A stretch of DNA of 64,000 nt from Cucumibacter marinus DSM 18995 (GCF_000429865.1 NZ_AUCR01000009.1:124001-188000), one strand, 5' to 3'. Positions 1 through 8,650 are shown, counted from the first letter of the stretch. Made by a program: numbers and translations. Notes: a model not told the origin generated them from the sequence alone.

Positions 1-714
1 CATACTGGCCAGGATCGGCGCCATCTTGCGTGGGTTCATGGCCTGGACCAGACGCACCAAAACATCGATCCCCAATTGATCGAAGATAGTGGCGGCTTCT
101 TTTGACTTCATAGTTTCATACATGGCGACAAGCGACTGGAATTGCTCGTCGTCCATCTGCTTCTTCTTCTCGACCAACGCATTGACCTCGGCCTCGAGGT
201 CCTGCAGTTCGGCAATCCGGATTTCGAGTCGCTTCTCGGCGGCCTCAACGAGTTTCTCGCGCATCGCGAGATCGGCAGCAAACTGCTCCAGCTCTTCTCG
301 CCGGTCCCCCAGGCGTTCGAGCACCTGCAATTCGGTGTCGGCGAGGTCTTCGCCCATCCTCAGCGGTATGCGTTCGCCCTTGAGCGTCAGCTCGACCGGA
401 ATCGCATCCTGCGGTTCGTTTGAGCCCCCATCGGCGCTTTCGGCCATATTCTGCCCGGCCGCGGCATTGTCGGCAGTAGCGAGTTGGGAATCCGTGGTTC
501 CCTCGCCGGTTGCGCCGGTTTGCGGCGCGGCTTCGTCCGACGGCGCGTCCATCATCCCTTCGACAGCATCGGCAGGAGCCTGTTGTTGCGTCTGGGCGAG
601 AACCGGAAGGTCCCCCAGAATGTAGCCATGCCCGCTCATCAGCCCGATGGCCTTGAAGGCCAGCAGGGCGCCAGTGGCGGCGATAACGACCGGGATGAGG
701 CGAAGCGATCTCAC
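1..714 (-). CDS. motE: MotE-family flagellar motor protein (partial, C-terminus outside window)
   Basis: The reading frame is open from a GTG at 714 to the window edge (238 codons) and its end is not seen. The GTG overlaps the stop of the upstream gene (GTGA), which fixes the start. The product has an N-terminal hydrophobic segment (about residues 5-27), a low-complexity Ala/Gly/Asp/Gln linker, a charged coiled coil (about 125-195, rich in Glu/Lys/Arg) and then an MgtE-N-like helical region with the motif AATIFDQLG...LVRLVQAMNPRKMAPILA. This layout is that of MotE, the periplasmic protein that stabilises MotC in rhizobia. It is last in the fliL-fliM-DUF6468 operon, so a motor or basal-body role is likely. 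Confidence 0.8.
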   Translation of the reverse strand, partial: MRSLRLIPVVIAATGALLAFKAIGLMSGHGYILGDLPVLAQTQQQAPADAVEGMMDAPSDEAAPQTGATGEGTTDSQLATADNAAAGQNMAESADGGSNEPQDAIPVELTLKGERIPLRMGEDLADTELQVLERLGDRREELEQFAADLAMREKLVEAAEKRLEIRIAELQDLEAEVNALVEKKKQMDDEQFQSLVAMYETMKSKEAATIFDQLGIDVLVRLVQAMNPRKMAPILASM

Positions 715-1148
715 GCAGCGGCCTCACGGGACTGCTGGTGGCGATCGAGCTGTTCGAGCGCCAGCCGGCTGCGGTTTTCCTGAACCTGGCTGGCATGTTC
801 ACGCTGCTCGCGCTCGGCGCGCACCACCTCGGTAATCTGGGCGATCCGCGTCAGAACCGTGTTGCCAGCGTTCACATGCCGCGCCAACTCGACCGAGAAA
901 CGGTCTGCTTCCTCAAGCCGGCTGGTCAGCGCTTCGTCGCAATCGCGGGCGGTTTCCTTGAGCCCGGTGATCGCGCGATTGGCCAATTCGGTCGCGTGAA
1001 TGATTTCGACCGCCATCTTCTTGAGCTCGTCGCGATCGGCGTGAAGCCTTTTGAGCCGGGCATTGAGTATGACGCAATACCCGATGGTGAGCACCAAAAG
1101 GACCGCCACGGCACCTTCAACGATCAGTCCCAGGGGCAAACCCGTCAT
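711..1148 (-). CDS. DUF6468-type flagellar membrane protein
   Basis: The protein has 145 residues with one N-terminal membrane segment (about residues 4-28) followed by a long charged helix likely to form a coiled coil. Start and stop overlap the neighbours (ATGA with fliM, GTGA with motE), showing tight translational coupling. Small membrane proteins of this kind sit between fliM and motE in many alphaproteobacterial flagellar operons and carry the DUF6468 name. Its function is not established. The position suggests an inner-membrane accessory of the switch or stator. The family assignment is from memory of that gene order. Confidence 0.75.
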   Translation of the reverse strand: MTGLPLGLIVEGAVAVLLVLTIGYCVILNARLKRLHADRDELKKMAVEIIHATELANRAITGLKETARDCDEALTSRLEEADRFSVELARHVNAGNTVLTRIAQITEVVRAEREQREHASQVQENRSRLALEQLDRHQQSREAAA

Positions 1149-2335
1149 TTCTCACTCTCCTGCTCATCCATGGCCTCAAACACCGACATGTTCACTCTCG
1201 GCGGATTGAGGGGTTTGTTGATGCGCACTGACACATGCCGCCCGATATGCCCCATCAGGGCCTCGGTCAGGCGTACGTCCCCGCACCGGAGCGCAACCGG
1301 TTCATCCGGCCCCCGCTCGAACATCACAGTCTGTCCCTGCTCGAGGCCGAGGACCTGCGAAAGCGGCATTTCCCACTCATGCAGCACCGCTTCGACCTCG
1401 GTATCGGCAGCGAAGATCTCCGTGGCCAGATGGCCTTCCCAGATCGGATCGCGCCCGAATTTCTCCCCCATGAACATCTGCAGCAGCTGTTCACGGATCG
1501 GTTCGATCGTGGCGTAGGGCAAGAGCACTTCGATCTTGCCGCCGCGGTCTTCCATATCGATGCGGAATTCGACCAGGATCGCGGCATTCGCCGGGCGCGT
1601 GATCGCCGCAAAGCGCGGATTGGTCTCAAGCCGCTCGATCTTGAAGTTCACCGGCGAGAGCGGATCGAACGCCCGGTGCATGTCGTCGAGAATGACCTCG
1701 ATCATCCGCTTGGTGAGCGTCATCTCGATGGTCGTATAGGGACGCCCTTCGACCCGGATTGCATTGTGACCGCGGCGACCGCCCAAAAGCACATCGATGA
1801 TCGAGTAGATCAGCGCGCTATCGACAGTGATGAGCCCGAAATTGTCCCATTCTTCCGCCTTAATGACCGAAAGGATCGCAGGCAGAGGAATTGAATTCAG
1901 ATAGTCCCCGAACCGCACGGAGGAGATACTGTCGAGCGAAACCTCGACATTGTCGGAGGTGAAATTGCGCAATGAGGTCGTGGTCAGCCGGACCAGCCGG
2001 TCGAACACGATTTCAAGCATCGGCAGGCGTTCATAGCTGACTAGCGCCGAATTGATCAGCGCCCGAACGCCGGAAACTTCTGCCGCAACCGATTCCTCGG
2101 GGTTGAATCCGAGAAGATTGTCGATCTCGTCCTGGTTGAGAATGCGGTCGGCGGCGTCTTCGCCATCCTCGCTTTCGGCTGCAATCATTGCCGCCCAGTC
2201 GGCGGAAAGACTGTCGTTCTCCTTTTTGGGGGCGCCCTCACCCTCACCGGACTTTTCGCCATCGCCCTCGATGTCGAGGCCGAACTCGCTCAGGATATCG
2301 TCTTCGTTCTGATCTTCGGGTTCGTCTGCCATCAT
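1145..2335 (-). CDS. fliM: Flagellar motor switch protein FliM
   Basis: FliM is the middle layer of the C-ring; it receives CheY-P and with FliG and FliN sets rotation direction. The 396-residue product carries the conserved LNQDEIDNLLGF segment (about 66-77), the CheY-P-binding motif family, followed by the CheC-like middle domain and a C-terminal SpoA-like domain (about 305-385). An acidic extension of about 65 residues precedes the CheY-binding motif, which usually lies at the extreme N-terminus. The start has two adjacent Met codons. It lies 4 bp after fliL and overlaps the DUF6468 gene, so the genes form one operon. Confidence 0.95.
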   Translation of the reverse strand: MMADEPEDQNEDDILSEFGLDIEGDGEKSGEGEGAPKKENDSLSADWAAMIAAESEDGEDAADRILNQDEIDNLLGFNPEESVAAEVSGVRALINSALVSYERLPMLEIVFDRLVRLTTTSLRNFTSDNVEVSLDSISSVRFGDYLNSIPLPAILSVIKAEEWDNFGLITVDSALIYSIIDVLLGGRRGHNAIRVEGRPYTTIEMTLTKRMIEVILDDMHRAFDPLSPVNFKIERLETNPRFAAITRPANAAILVEFRIDMEDRGGKIEVLLPYATIEPIREQLLQMFMGEKFGRDPIWEGHLATEIFAADTEVEAVLHEWEMPLSQVLGLEQGQTVMFERGPDEPVALRCGDVRLTEALMGHIGRHVSVRINKPLNPPRVNMSVFEAMDEQESEK

Positions 2336-2339
2336 GCGC

Positions 2340-2879
2340 CTACTGGATCAGGAGTTCCTTGAACAGGATGCGGTCGACTTCTGCGGGGTAGACCGCAATG
2401 TTCACGCGGCGGCGCAGCTCTTCCTTGAGCTGGTAGATGCCGGCTGACCCTTCGAGATCGCTTTTACGGAGTTCGCGCAGATAAACCTGGAACGCATCGA
2501 GCACGCGCGGCATTTTCGGTTCGATCTGTTCGACCATCGCCTTGTCGGCAAGTTCGAGCGCTATGTCGATCTTGAGATATTGCTCCCGGTCCCCCTCCGG
2601 ATTGAGGTTCACCGTCATCTGCGGGATGTCATAATAAAAGGACTCGCGCACGAGAGGGTCCTTGGCCGCTTCACCTCCCCCTGAACCGAGAAGGAAGAAC
2701 GCGGCAGCCCCACCGGCAGCAAGAACCAGCACCGCAGCACCGATGATGATCAGGAGCTTCTTGGAAAGCAGCCGCTTCTTGCCGCCTTCCCCTTGCTCCT
2801 CGCCACCTTCATCTGCGTCGTCGGCGGCATCTGCCTCGAGCGCGTCCAGGTCGGCATCGGCTACGTCCGTCATCGCCAT
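2340..2879 (-). CDS. fliL: Flagellar basal-body-associated protein FliL
   Basis: FliL is a single-pass inner-membrane protein that surrounds the stator and basal body and supports torque. The product has 179 residues: an acidic, Asp/Glu/Ala-rich cytoplasmic N-terminus (1-38), a Lys/Arg-rich stop, one membrane helix (about 42-65) and a periplasmic FliL domain with the conserved run ending in LFKELLIQ. It is the first gene of the leftward fliL-fliM-DUF6468-motE operon and diverges from flgF. A TTAA-N7-TTAG box lies about 60-70 bp upstream of the start. Confidence 0.95.
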   Translation of the reverse strand: MAMTDVADADLDALEADAADDADEGGEEQGEGGKKRLLSKKLLIIIGAAVLVLAAGGAAAFFLLGSGGGEAAKDPLVRESFYYDIPQMTVNLNPEGDREQYLKIDIALELADKAMVEQIEPKMPRVLDAFQVYLRELRKSDLEGSAGIYQLKEELRRRVNIAVYPAEVDRILFKELLIQ

Positions 2880-2936
2880 TGGTGCGAATCCTTGCCCTTC
2901 GGTGTTCCGGTTCCCACCGAGCTAAGGCGGATTAGG

Positions 2937-2951
2937 TTAACGAGTAGTTAG
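2937..2951. promoter_or_regulatory. Candidate CtrA box, TTAA-N7-TTAG
   Basis: TTAACGAGTAGTTAG matches the CtrA consensus TTAA-N7-TTAA at seven of eight fixed positions and lies about 58-72 bp upstream of the fliL start. In Caulobacter, fliL-fliM is a CtrA-controlled early flagellar operon, so the position makes sense. The site could equally act on the divergent flgF side. Confidence 0.45.
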
Positions 2952-2967
2952 GATTTACCGGCAAGGC

Positions 2968-2980
2968 GGCAATTTTTGCC
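2968..2980. promoter_or_regulatory. ftr-like enhancer palindrome GGCAA-N3-TTGCC
   Basis: The sequence GGCAATTTTTGCC is a perfect 5-bp-arm palindrome, 88 bp before the sigma-54-like promoter of flgF. The same GGCA-N5-TGCC core occurs at 9275-9287 and 21058-21070, also 87-96 bp from a sigma-54-like promoter. It resembles the ftr elements bound by FlbD in Caulobacter. Confidence 0.6.
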
Positions 2981-3068
2981 GGGCAATTCATGCCCTCAAC
3001 CCTGCAAACGGCAGTGCTTTCCGGCCCTTCGAAAATCTAAATTATTGAAATCATTAATTTTTTCATTT

Positions 3069-3084
3069 TGGCACAGCTCCTGCA
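3069..3084 (+). promoter_or_regulatory. Sigma-54-like promoter of flgF operon
   Basis: TGGCACAGCTCCTGCA fits the -24/-12 consensus TGGCAC-N5-TTGCA with one mismatch (CTGC for TTGC) and the correct GG to GC spacing. Transcription would start near 3096, giving a leader of about 55 bases before the flgF ATG. Confidence 0.6.
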
Positions 3085-3150
3085 ATTGATTTGGCAGGTC
3101 CAACGCTTGGGGAAGTGAAGGACCGGGGAGAAATCGGGAGTTCGTGCAAA

Positions 3151-3888
3151 ATGGAAAATGCACAGTTGATAGGCCTGTCCCGCCAGGTCGCCTTGAGACG
3201 CCAGATGGATGTGGTGGCCAACAATATGGCCAACCTCAACACGACCGGTTTCAAGGCAGAATCCATGCTGTTCGAGGAATACATCATGCCGGTCGCAGCC
3301 GACCGGGATTTTCAGCTTCCCGACCAGCCGCTCAGCTACACGCAGGATTGGGCGACCATTCATGACTTTCGCGCCGGCAGCATCTTTCAGACCGGTAACG
3401 ATCTGGACATCGCCCTGGAAGGCGAAGGCTTCCTGGTCGTCCAGACCGAGGCCGGCGAGCGCTACACCCGCAACGGCGCCCTGACCCTGAACAACCTCGG
3501 CGAACTGGTCACCGCGGAAGGTGACCGCGTTGTCTCGGATGGCGGGTTCATGGTTTTCGATGCCTCGGAAACCAACATCGCCATCGGCAAGGACGGCTCC
3601 GTTCGTTCCTCGGCTGGCGCCAAGGGCACGCTGCGCATCGTCGAGTTCGAGAACCCTCAGGACCTCACCCGTGAGGGCGACACCATGTTCGCGGGCGACA
3701 ACCCGCAAATCGCCACCAATACCCGTGTCATCCAGGGCGCCATCGAGCGCTCCAACGTCTCTGGCGTCGCCGAGATGACCGAGATGATGCGCATCACCCG
3801 CGCCTACACATCCCTGGCCCAGCTCATGCAGCGCCAGGATCAGCTCCGTTCAAGCGCGATCCAGAAACTCGGCACCCTGAGCGCCTGA
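3151..3888 (+). CDS. flgF: Flagellar basal-body rod protein FlgF
   Basis: FlgF forms part of the proximal rod. The 245-residue product begins MENAQLIGLSRQ and has the rod/hook-family N-terminal motif VVANNMANLNTTGFK (about 21-35), a central FlgE/F/G-like beta region, and the C-terminal helix ending TSLAQLMQRQDQLRSSAIQKLG. The ATG at 3151 was chosen because GGGAG lies 10 bases upstream and family members start here; an in-frame extension to 3091 adds no conserved sequence and would overlap the promoter. It is the first gene of flgF-flgG-flgA-flgH. Confidence 0.95.
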   Translation: MENAQLIGLSRQVALRRQMDVVANNMANLNTTGFKAESMLFEEYIMPVAADRDFQLPDQPLSYTQDWATIHDFRAGSIFQTGNDLDIALEGEGFLVVQTEAGERYTRNGALTLNNLGELVTAEGDRVVSDGGFMVFDASETNIAIGKDGSVRSSAGAKGTLRIVEFENPQDLTREGDTMFAGDNPQIATNTRVIQGAIERSNVSGVAEMTEMMRITRAYTSLAQLMQRQDQLRSSAIQKLGTLSA

Positions 3889-3914
3889 GCCGGCTCGCAG
3901 AAAGGACACGGAAA

Positions 3915-4700
3915 ATGAAAGCTCTCTATATCGCATCGACCGGCATGAGCGCGCAGGAGCGCAATGTCGAAGTCATCTCGAACAACATCGCCAACATGCG
4001 CACCACCGGCTTCAAGCGGCAGCGCGCAGAATTCCAGGACCTGCTCTACCAGGTCTACCGGCGCGCCGGTTCATCGACCTCGGAATCCGGGACCCAGCTT
4101 CCCGCCGGCGTCGAAATCGGCTCGGGTGTCAAGACCGGTGCAACCCCTCGCATCATGAGCCAGGGCAACATGCAGCCCACCGAGAAGGAGCTTGATGTCG
4201 GCATTCGCGGCGAAGGCTTCTTCCCGATCCAGCTTCCCGATGGCCGCACCGCATACACACGCGACGGCGCTTTCGAGCGCAACGCAAACGGCATGATGGT
4301 CACCATCGAGGGCTATCAAGTGCAGCCGGGCATCATCATCCCGGACAATGCCCGCTCGATTTCGATCTCGTCTGAAGGGGTTGTCGAAGCCTTCCTCGAC
4401 AATGACGGCGCCCCGACCCAGCTCGGACAGCTCCAGCTCGCCCGCTTTGCCAACAAGGCCGGCCTCGAAGGCATCGGCGACAACCTCTATGTCGAGACCG
4501 ACGCCAGCGGCGCCGCCCAGGTCGGCACGCCCAACGCCGACAGCTTCGGCAATCTGCTGCAGGGCCACCTCGAACTTGCAAACGTCAACGCTGTGACCGA
4601 GATCGCTGACCTCATCGCCGCCCAGCGCGCTTACGAAATGAATGCGCGCGTAATCTCAGGTGCCGACGAGATGCTCTCCGCCACCTCGCAGCTCCGCTAG
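3915..4700 (+). CDS. flgG: Flagellar distal rod protein FlgG
   Basis: FlgG builds the distal rod that crosses the P and L rings. The protein has 261 residues, the family's usual length. It shows the N-terminal VISNNIANMRTTGFKRQRAEFQDLLYQ-like motif (about 21-47), with the FlgG-specific segment after it, and the C-terminal motif LANVNAVTEIADLIAAQRAYEMN (residues about 221-243). A purine-rich ribosome site (AGAAAGGA) precedes the ATG. It lies 26 bp after flgF and 11 bp before flgA. Confidence 0.96.
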   Translation: MKALYIASTGMSAQERNVEVISNNIANMRTTGFKRQRAEFQDLLYQVYRRAGSSTSESGTQLPAGVEIGSGVKTGATPRIMSQGNMQPTEKELDVGIRGEGFFPIQLPDGRTAYTRDGAFERNANGMMVTIEGYQVQPGIIIPDNARSISISSEGVVEAFLDNDGAPTQLGQLQLARFANKAGLEGIGDNLYVETDASGAAQVGTPNADSFGNLLQGHLELANVNAVTEIADLIAAQRAYEMNARVISGADEMLSATSQLR

Positions 4701-4711
4701 GAACCTGACCG

Positions 4712-5671
4712 ATGACCCTTAAGCTCATCAAATCCCTGATCCTGGCAGGCAGTGCCACGGCGCTGACCACCATGGCGGGCCTCGCCATGCCGGTTCTCAA
4801 ATCGAGCGTCACCGTCGAGCATGGCATCGTCACCGTTGGCGACATGTTCAACGACGCTGGCCCCTGGGCTGAAGAACCCCTGTTCCGCGCGCCGCAGCCG
4901 GGCACCGTCGGTACCGTCTCGCTGGCCGCGATCGAGCAGGCCGTACGCCGCGCCGGACTGTCTGACTTCGATCCGGCGGGTCTTGCGACCATCCGCGTCG
5001 AACGCTCGGGGATCGCCGTCGATGTCGAACGGATCACCCGGCTGATCGCCGGCGAATTGCGCAAGGGCGGCCAAATCGGGGTGGGCAGCGAACTGACCCT
5101 GACCCTCGATAATCCGCTTGAGCGGTTTTACGCAGACCTCAGTGGCGAACCGGTCGTGGTTTCCGAGTTCCGCCGGTTCGAGGCCAATGACCGCTTCTCC
5201 GCGCGTCTTCTGATCGCGGGTCAACCTGCGCCGGTCACCATTTCCGGCCGCTTCACCGAGATGGTCGCCATCCCGCATCTGGCGGAAAACCTCGACCGCG
5301 GCGACATCGTCAGCGCCGGCGACATTGAATACAAGCTGGTGCCCGCCCGGCTGGCCCAGCAATATGCGGACCTCACCTCCGCGGACTTTGAGGGCCAGGC
5401 TGTTCGCCGGTCGATCCGCGCCGGCTCCATTCTGCGCCCGGTCGATGTGGTCGAGCCCACCATCGTCAAGCGCAACGAACTGATCACGCTTTTCTATCAG
5501 ACCGGGGCTCTCAACCTTAGCCTGCGGGCAAAGGCCCTGAGCGACGGGGCGGTGGGGGATACCGTGCCAGTGCTCAATCCCATGTCGAACAAGATCATCC
5601 ATGGCGTCGTGACCGAAGGGGGAAAAATTCTGGTCACGAATGCGCCGACCCGCGTCGCTGACGCGTCCTAA
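4712..5671 (+). CDS. flgA: Flagella basal body P-ring formation protein FlgA
   Basis: FlgA is a periplasmic chaperone for P-ring assembly by FlgI. The 319-residue product has a Sec signal peptide (hydrophobic core about 8-25) and a C-terminal SAF-type domain (about 185-310, including NLDRGDIVSAGDIEYK and RSIRAGSILRPVDVV). It is longer than the enterobacterial form, as is common in alphaproteobacteria. It is translated within the flgFGAH operon; its client flgI is elsewhere in the window (9472-10590). Confidence 0.93.
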   Translation: MTLKLIKSLILAGSATALTTMAGLAMPVLKSSVTVEHGIVTVGDMFNDAGPWAEEPLFRAPQPGTVGTVSLAAIEQAVRRAGLSDFDPAGLATIRVERSGIAVDVERITRLIAGELRKGGQIGVGSELTLTLDNPLERFYADLSGEPVVVSEFRRFEANDRFSARLLIAGQPAPVTISGRFTEMVAIPHLAENLDRGDIVSAGDIEYKLVPARLAQQYADLTSADFEGQAVRRSIRAGSILRPVDVVEPTIVKRNELITLFYQTGALNLSLRAKALSDGAVGDTVPVLNPMSNKIIHGVVTEGGKILVTNAPTRVADAS

Positions 5672-5689
5672 CCTCTGGGGGAACCGGAA

Positions 5690-6424
5690 ATGAAACTCGC
5701 AAAAACCATTATCGTGCTCGGCCTCGCCGCAACCCTTGCGGGCTGCAATACGGCCAGCCGGCTTGCCAATGTCGGCAACGCACCGCAGCTGACCGCTATC
5801 GCGGATCCGACCGCCCAGGCCGGTTATCAGCCCGTGCGCATGCCGATGCCCGAACCCGAAGTCGCCAGCTACGCTCCCAACTCACTGTTCCGCTCCGGCG
5901 CCCGCGGCTTCTTCAAGGATCAGCGCGCTCATAAGGTCGGCGACATCCTGACCGTCATGGTCACCATCGCCGACAAGGCGCAAATCGCCAACCAGACCGC
6001 CCGCTCGCGTCAGTCGAGCAATGAAGGTGGCGTCGGCGGCGTACTTGGCTCGATCTTCAATGCTGTGGCACCCAATGTCAGCGCCGATGCGGCCGTCACC
6101 GTCGACACAGGCGCAGGTGATACCGGCACCGGCTCGGTCAACCGCTCCGAAACGCTGGAGACCCAGGTCGCAGCCGTCGTCACCCAGGTCCTGCCCAATG
6201 GCAATCTGGTCATCGAGGGCCGACAGGAAGTGCGCGTCAACTTCGAAGTCCGCGAACTGATCGTGGCCGGCATCGTGCGGCCCGAAGATATCGGCGCCGA
6301 CAACACCATCGAAAGCGCCAAGATCGCCGAAGCCCGCATCGCCTACGGTGGCCGCGGCCAGATCACCGACGTCCAGCAGCCGCGCTATGGCCAGCAGGTC
6401 CTCGATGCGATCCTGCCCTTCTAA
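5690..6424 (+). CDS. flgH: Flagellar L-ring lipoprotein FlgH
   Basis: FlgH forms the outer-membrane L ring. The 244-residue precursor has a lipoprotein signal with lipobox LAGC (Cys19). It also has the family core NSLFRSGARGFFKDQRAHKVGDILTVMV (about 64-91) and the C-terminal region VIEGRQEVRVNFEVRELIVAGIVRPEDI...YGGRGQITDVQQPRYGQQVLDAILPF. It closes the flgF operon and is followed by a hairpin terminator at 6513-6559. Confidence 0.96.
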   Translation: MKLAKTIIVLGLAATLAGCNTASRLANVGNAPQLTAIADPTAQAGYQPVRMPMPEPEVASYAPNSLFRSGARGFFKDQRAHKVGDILTVMVTIADKAQIANQTARSRQSSNEGGVGGVLGSIFNAVAPNVSADAAVTVDTGAGDTGTGSVNRSETLETQVAAVVTQVLPNGNLVIEGRQEVRVNFEVRELIVAGIVRPEDIGADNTIESAKIAEARIAYGGRGQITDVQQPRYGQQVLDAILPF

Positions 6425-6512
6425 GGGCTGATTTCCCCCGCCGCCCGGCTTCCCCCTTCATCACGCCGGGCGGCACTCCCGATCACGTCTTCCCGAGATG
6501 TGATCCTCCCCA

Positions 6513-6559
6513 GAAGGGGCGCGGCCTTCCCCCAATGTGGCCGCGCCCTTCTTCTTTTT
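6513..6559 (+). terminator. Rho-independent terminator after flgH
   Basis: The 10-bp stem GGGCGCGGCC/GGCCGCGCCC (6517-6526 and 6539-6548) has a 12-nt loop and an outer GAAG/CTTC extension with one bulge. It is followed by the T-rich run at 6549-6559. A second GC-rich inverted repeat (6440-6449 with 6465-6474) lies just upstream but lacks a T tract. Confidence 0.75.
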
Positions 6560-6651
6560 GGACACTGGCAGCCTGGGTGGTTCTTCGGGGTTGCCTTGTG
6601 CCCGGCTCGGCGGCACTGTTCACTCTCCTACCGAGAACGGAAGTCCACATC

Positions 6652-8142
6652 ATGTCCTGGCAAAAACTCGACGAGCTCGGGCACGGCCTCGAAGCCTTGT
6701 CCCACGCTCAGAATTTCCTCTCCATCGATGAAGCGGTCTCAATGCCAGCCGGTGGCGGCGAAAAGCGCGCCGAAGCAGTTGCAGCCGTCGCCGCCATCAT
6801 TCACGAGCGCATGACCGCACCACAGGTGGGCGACTGGCTCGAAGCCGCCAAGCAGGAAGGCCTTGAAGGCGACAAGGCGCGCGCAATCGAGGAATTTGAG
6901 CGGGTCTATGTGAGCCAGACCTGCCTGCCGGCAGACTTTGTGCGCCGCAAGACACTCGCGACCATGCGCGGCGAACAGACCTGGCGCAAATGCCGGGCCG
7001 AGAACGATTGGAATGGCTTCCTCCCGGCACTCGAAGAGATTGTCAAAGTCGCCCGTGAGGAGTCCCAGCTCCGGGCAGAAGCCACCGGCTTCGCACCCTA
7101 TGACGCCCTGCTCGAACAATTCGATCCCGGTGCCCGCACCGCCACCATCGATCCCGTGTTCGACCGGCTCAAGGGCTTCCTCAAAGACTTCGTGCCCGAA
7201 GTGCTTGAAGCGCAGGAGGCCCGGCACGCAAGACGCCCGCTCCGTCCGGTCGAGGGACCCTTTCCCATCGCTGCCCAGCGCGAACTTGGCCTGGCCATGA
7301 TGAAGGTGCTCGGCTTCGATTTCGAGCACGGCCGGCTGGATGTCTCCTACCATCCCTTCTGCGGCGGCGTGCCCACCGACATCCGCATCACGACCCGTTA
7401 CCGCGAAGATGATTTTCTCACTGCACTGATGGGCACGATGCACGAGACCGGTCACGCCCTTTACGAGCAGGGACTGCCTGCCGAATGGTCACACTGGCCG
7501 CTCGGTCACGCCCGTGGCATGGCAGTGCATGAAAGCCAGAGCCTGTTTGTCGAAAAGCAGATTGGCCGCAATCCGGCCTTCTGGGAATTTGCCCTGCCCG
7601 AGGTCAAGAAACACCTGCCCATGCTCGATGACTGGAGCATAGAGGACGTGCTCGACCACATTCTGCTGGTCAAGCCCGGCTTCATTCGGGTGGATGCCGA
7701 CGAGGTCACCTACCCGCTGCACATCATCTTGCGCTATGAGATCGAACAACTGCTGATCGCCGGAGAAATGCAGGCCGCGGATCTGCCTGAGGCTTGGGAC
7801 GCCCGCATGCGCGACTATCTCGGCCTGTCGACCCTCGACAACCCGAAGGACGGCCCGATGCAGGATGTGCATTGGCCAGGCGGTGCCTTCGCCTATTTCC
7901 CCTCCTACACGCTCGGCGCCATCATGGCGTCCCAGCAATGGGCAGCGATCAACAGCGAGATGCCCGATATCGAAGACGATCTGCGCCGGGGCGACGTGAC
8001 CCGCCTCAACGACTGGCGGCGCGATCATATCTGGTCGAAAGCATCGCGACTTTCGACCCCGGACCTCATGCAGGCCGCAACCGGCTCGCCGCTCGATGCC
8101 GAGGTGTTCATCGACCACCTCAAGGCGCGCTATTTGCGATAG
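6652..8142 (+). CDS. M32 family metallocarboxypeptidase (carboxypeptidase Taq type)
   Basis: This cytoplasmic zinc carboxypeptidase removes C-terminal residues from peptides. The 496-residue protein has the HETGH zinc motif (His264, Glu265, His268) followed by HESQ (His293-Gln296) with the third ligand Glu294, as in the M32 family, and family-typical length. The ATG at 6652 was chosen because homologues begin near MSWQKLDELG and ACGGAAG lies upstream; an in-frame upstream extension runs back through the flgH terminator. It is a single-gene unit, unrelated to flagella, inserted between flagellar operons. Confidence 0.92.
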   Translation: MSWQKLDELGHGLEALSHAQNFLSIDEAVSMPAGGGEKRAEAVAAVAAIIHERMTAPQVGDWLEAAKQEGLEGDKARAIEEFERVYVSQTCLPADFVRRKTLATMRGEQTWRKCRAENDWNGFLPALEEIVKVAREESQLRAEATGFAPYDALLEQFDPGARTATIDPVFDRLKGFLKDFVPEVLEAQEARHARRPLRPVEGPFPIAAQRELGLAMMKVLGFDFEHGRLDVSYHPFCGGVPTDIRITTRYREDDFLTALMGTMHETGHALYEQGLPAEWSHWPLGHARGMAVHESQSLFVEKQIGRNPAFWEFALPEVKKHLPMLDDWSIEDVLDHILLVKPGFIRVDADEVTYPLHIILRYEIEQLLIAGEMQAADLPEAWDARMRDYLGLSTLDNPKDGPMQDVHWPGGAFAYFPSYTLGAIMASQQWAAINSEMPDIEDDLRRGDVTRLNDWRRDHIWSKASRLSTPDLMQAATGSPLDAEVFIDHLKARYLR

Positions 8143-8155
8143 CCGGCCAAAACGA

Positions 8156-8190
8156 AAAGGAGCCGCGATCATTCGCGGCTCCTTTCTTAT
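8156..8190. terminator. Bidirectional hairpin terminator
   Basis: A perfect 12-bp stem, AAAGGAGCCGCG/CGCGGCTCCTTT (8156-8167 and 8174-8185), has a 6-nt loop. It sits between two convergent genes, the M32 peptidase and dksA, with A and T tracts on the two sides. Confidence 0.85.
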
Positions 8191-8230
8191 CTCTTGTGGC
8201 TACCGATCAACCATCGGTGCGCAGGTTTCA

Positions 8231-8650
8231 TCAGTCGTCGCGGTAAACCTTCTCGCGCCGTTCGTGCTTTTCCTGGGCTTCCAGCGACAGTGTCGCGATC
8301 GGACGGGCGTCCAGACGTGCCAACCCGATCGGCTCCCCGGTTTCCTCGCAATAGCCATAGGTGCCATCCTCGATCCGCTTGAGGGCAGCATCGATCTTTG
8401 AGATCAGCTTGCGCTGCCGGTCGCGCGTCCGCAACTCAAGGGCCCGGTCGCTTTCCGACGAAGCTCTGTCGGTCATGTCCGGGTGATTGTGGCTTTCCTC
8501 CTGAAGGCTCTCGAGCGTTCCCCTGCTCTCACGCAGAATGTCGTTCTTCCAGTTCTGGAGCTTCTTGCGGAAATACTCTTTCTGGCGGGGGTTCATGAAG
8601 GGTTCGTCGTCGGATGGACGATAGTCATCGATCTCGGCATCGATCGCCAT
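8231..8650 (-). CDS. dksA: RNA polymerase-binding transcription factor DksA (one-cysteine form)
   Basis: DksA binds the RNA polymerase secondary channel and works with ppGpp. The 139-residue product has the coiled-coil tip motif DMTDRA (Asp58, Asp61, Ala63), matching the essential DxxDxA, and the C-terminal region YGYCEETGEPIGLARLDARPIATLSLEAQE. Only one of the four zinc-finger cysteines remains (Cys101), as in several alphaproteobacterial DksA proteins. The ATG at 8650 has GGAG 8 bases upstream; a GTG at 8659 overlaps that site and is less likely. Confidence 0.92.
   Translation of the reverse strand: MAIDAEIDDYRPSDDEPFMNPRQKEYFRKKLQNWKNDILRESRGTLESLQEESHNHPDMTDRASSESDRALELRTRDRQRKLISKIDAALKRIEDGTYGYCEETGEPIGLARLDARPIATLSLEAQEKHERREKVYRDD

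Noticed and set aside
6440-6474. GC-rich inverted repeat (10-bp arms, 15-nt loop) directly after flgH
   Set aside because: It lacks a T tract, and a better terminator lies at 6513-6559. It may only assist or protect the mRNA end.
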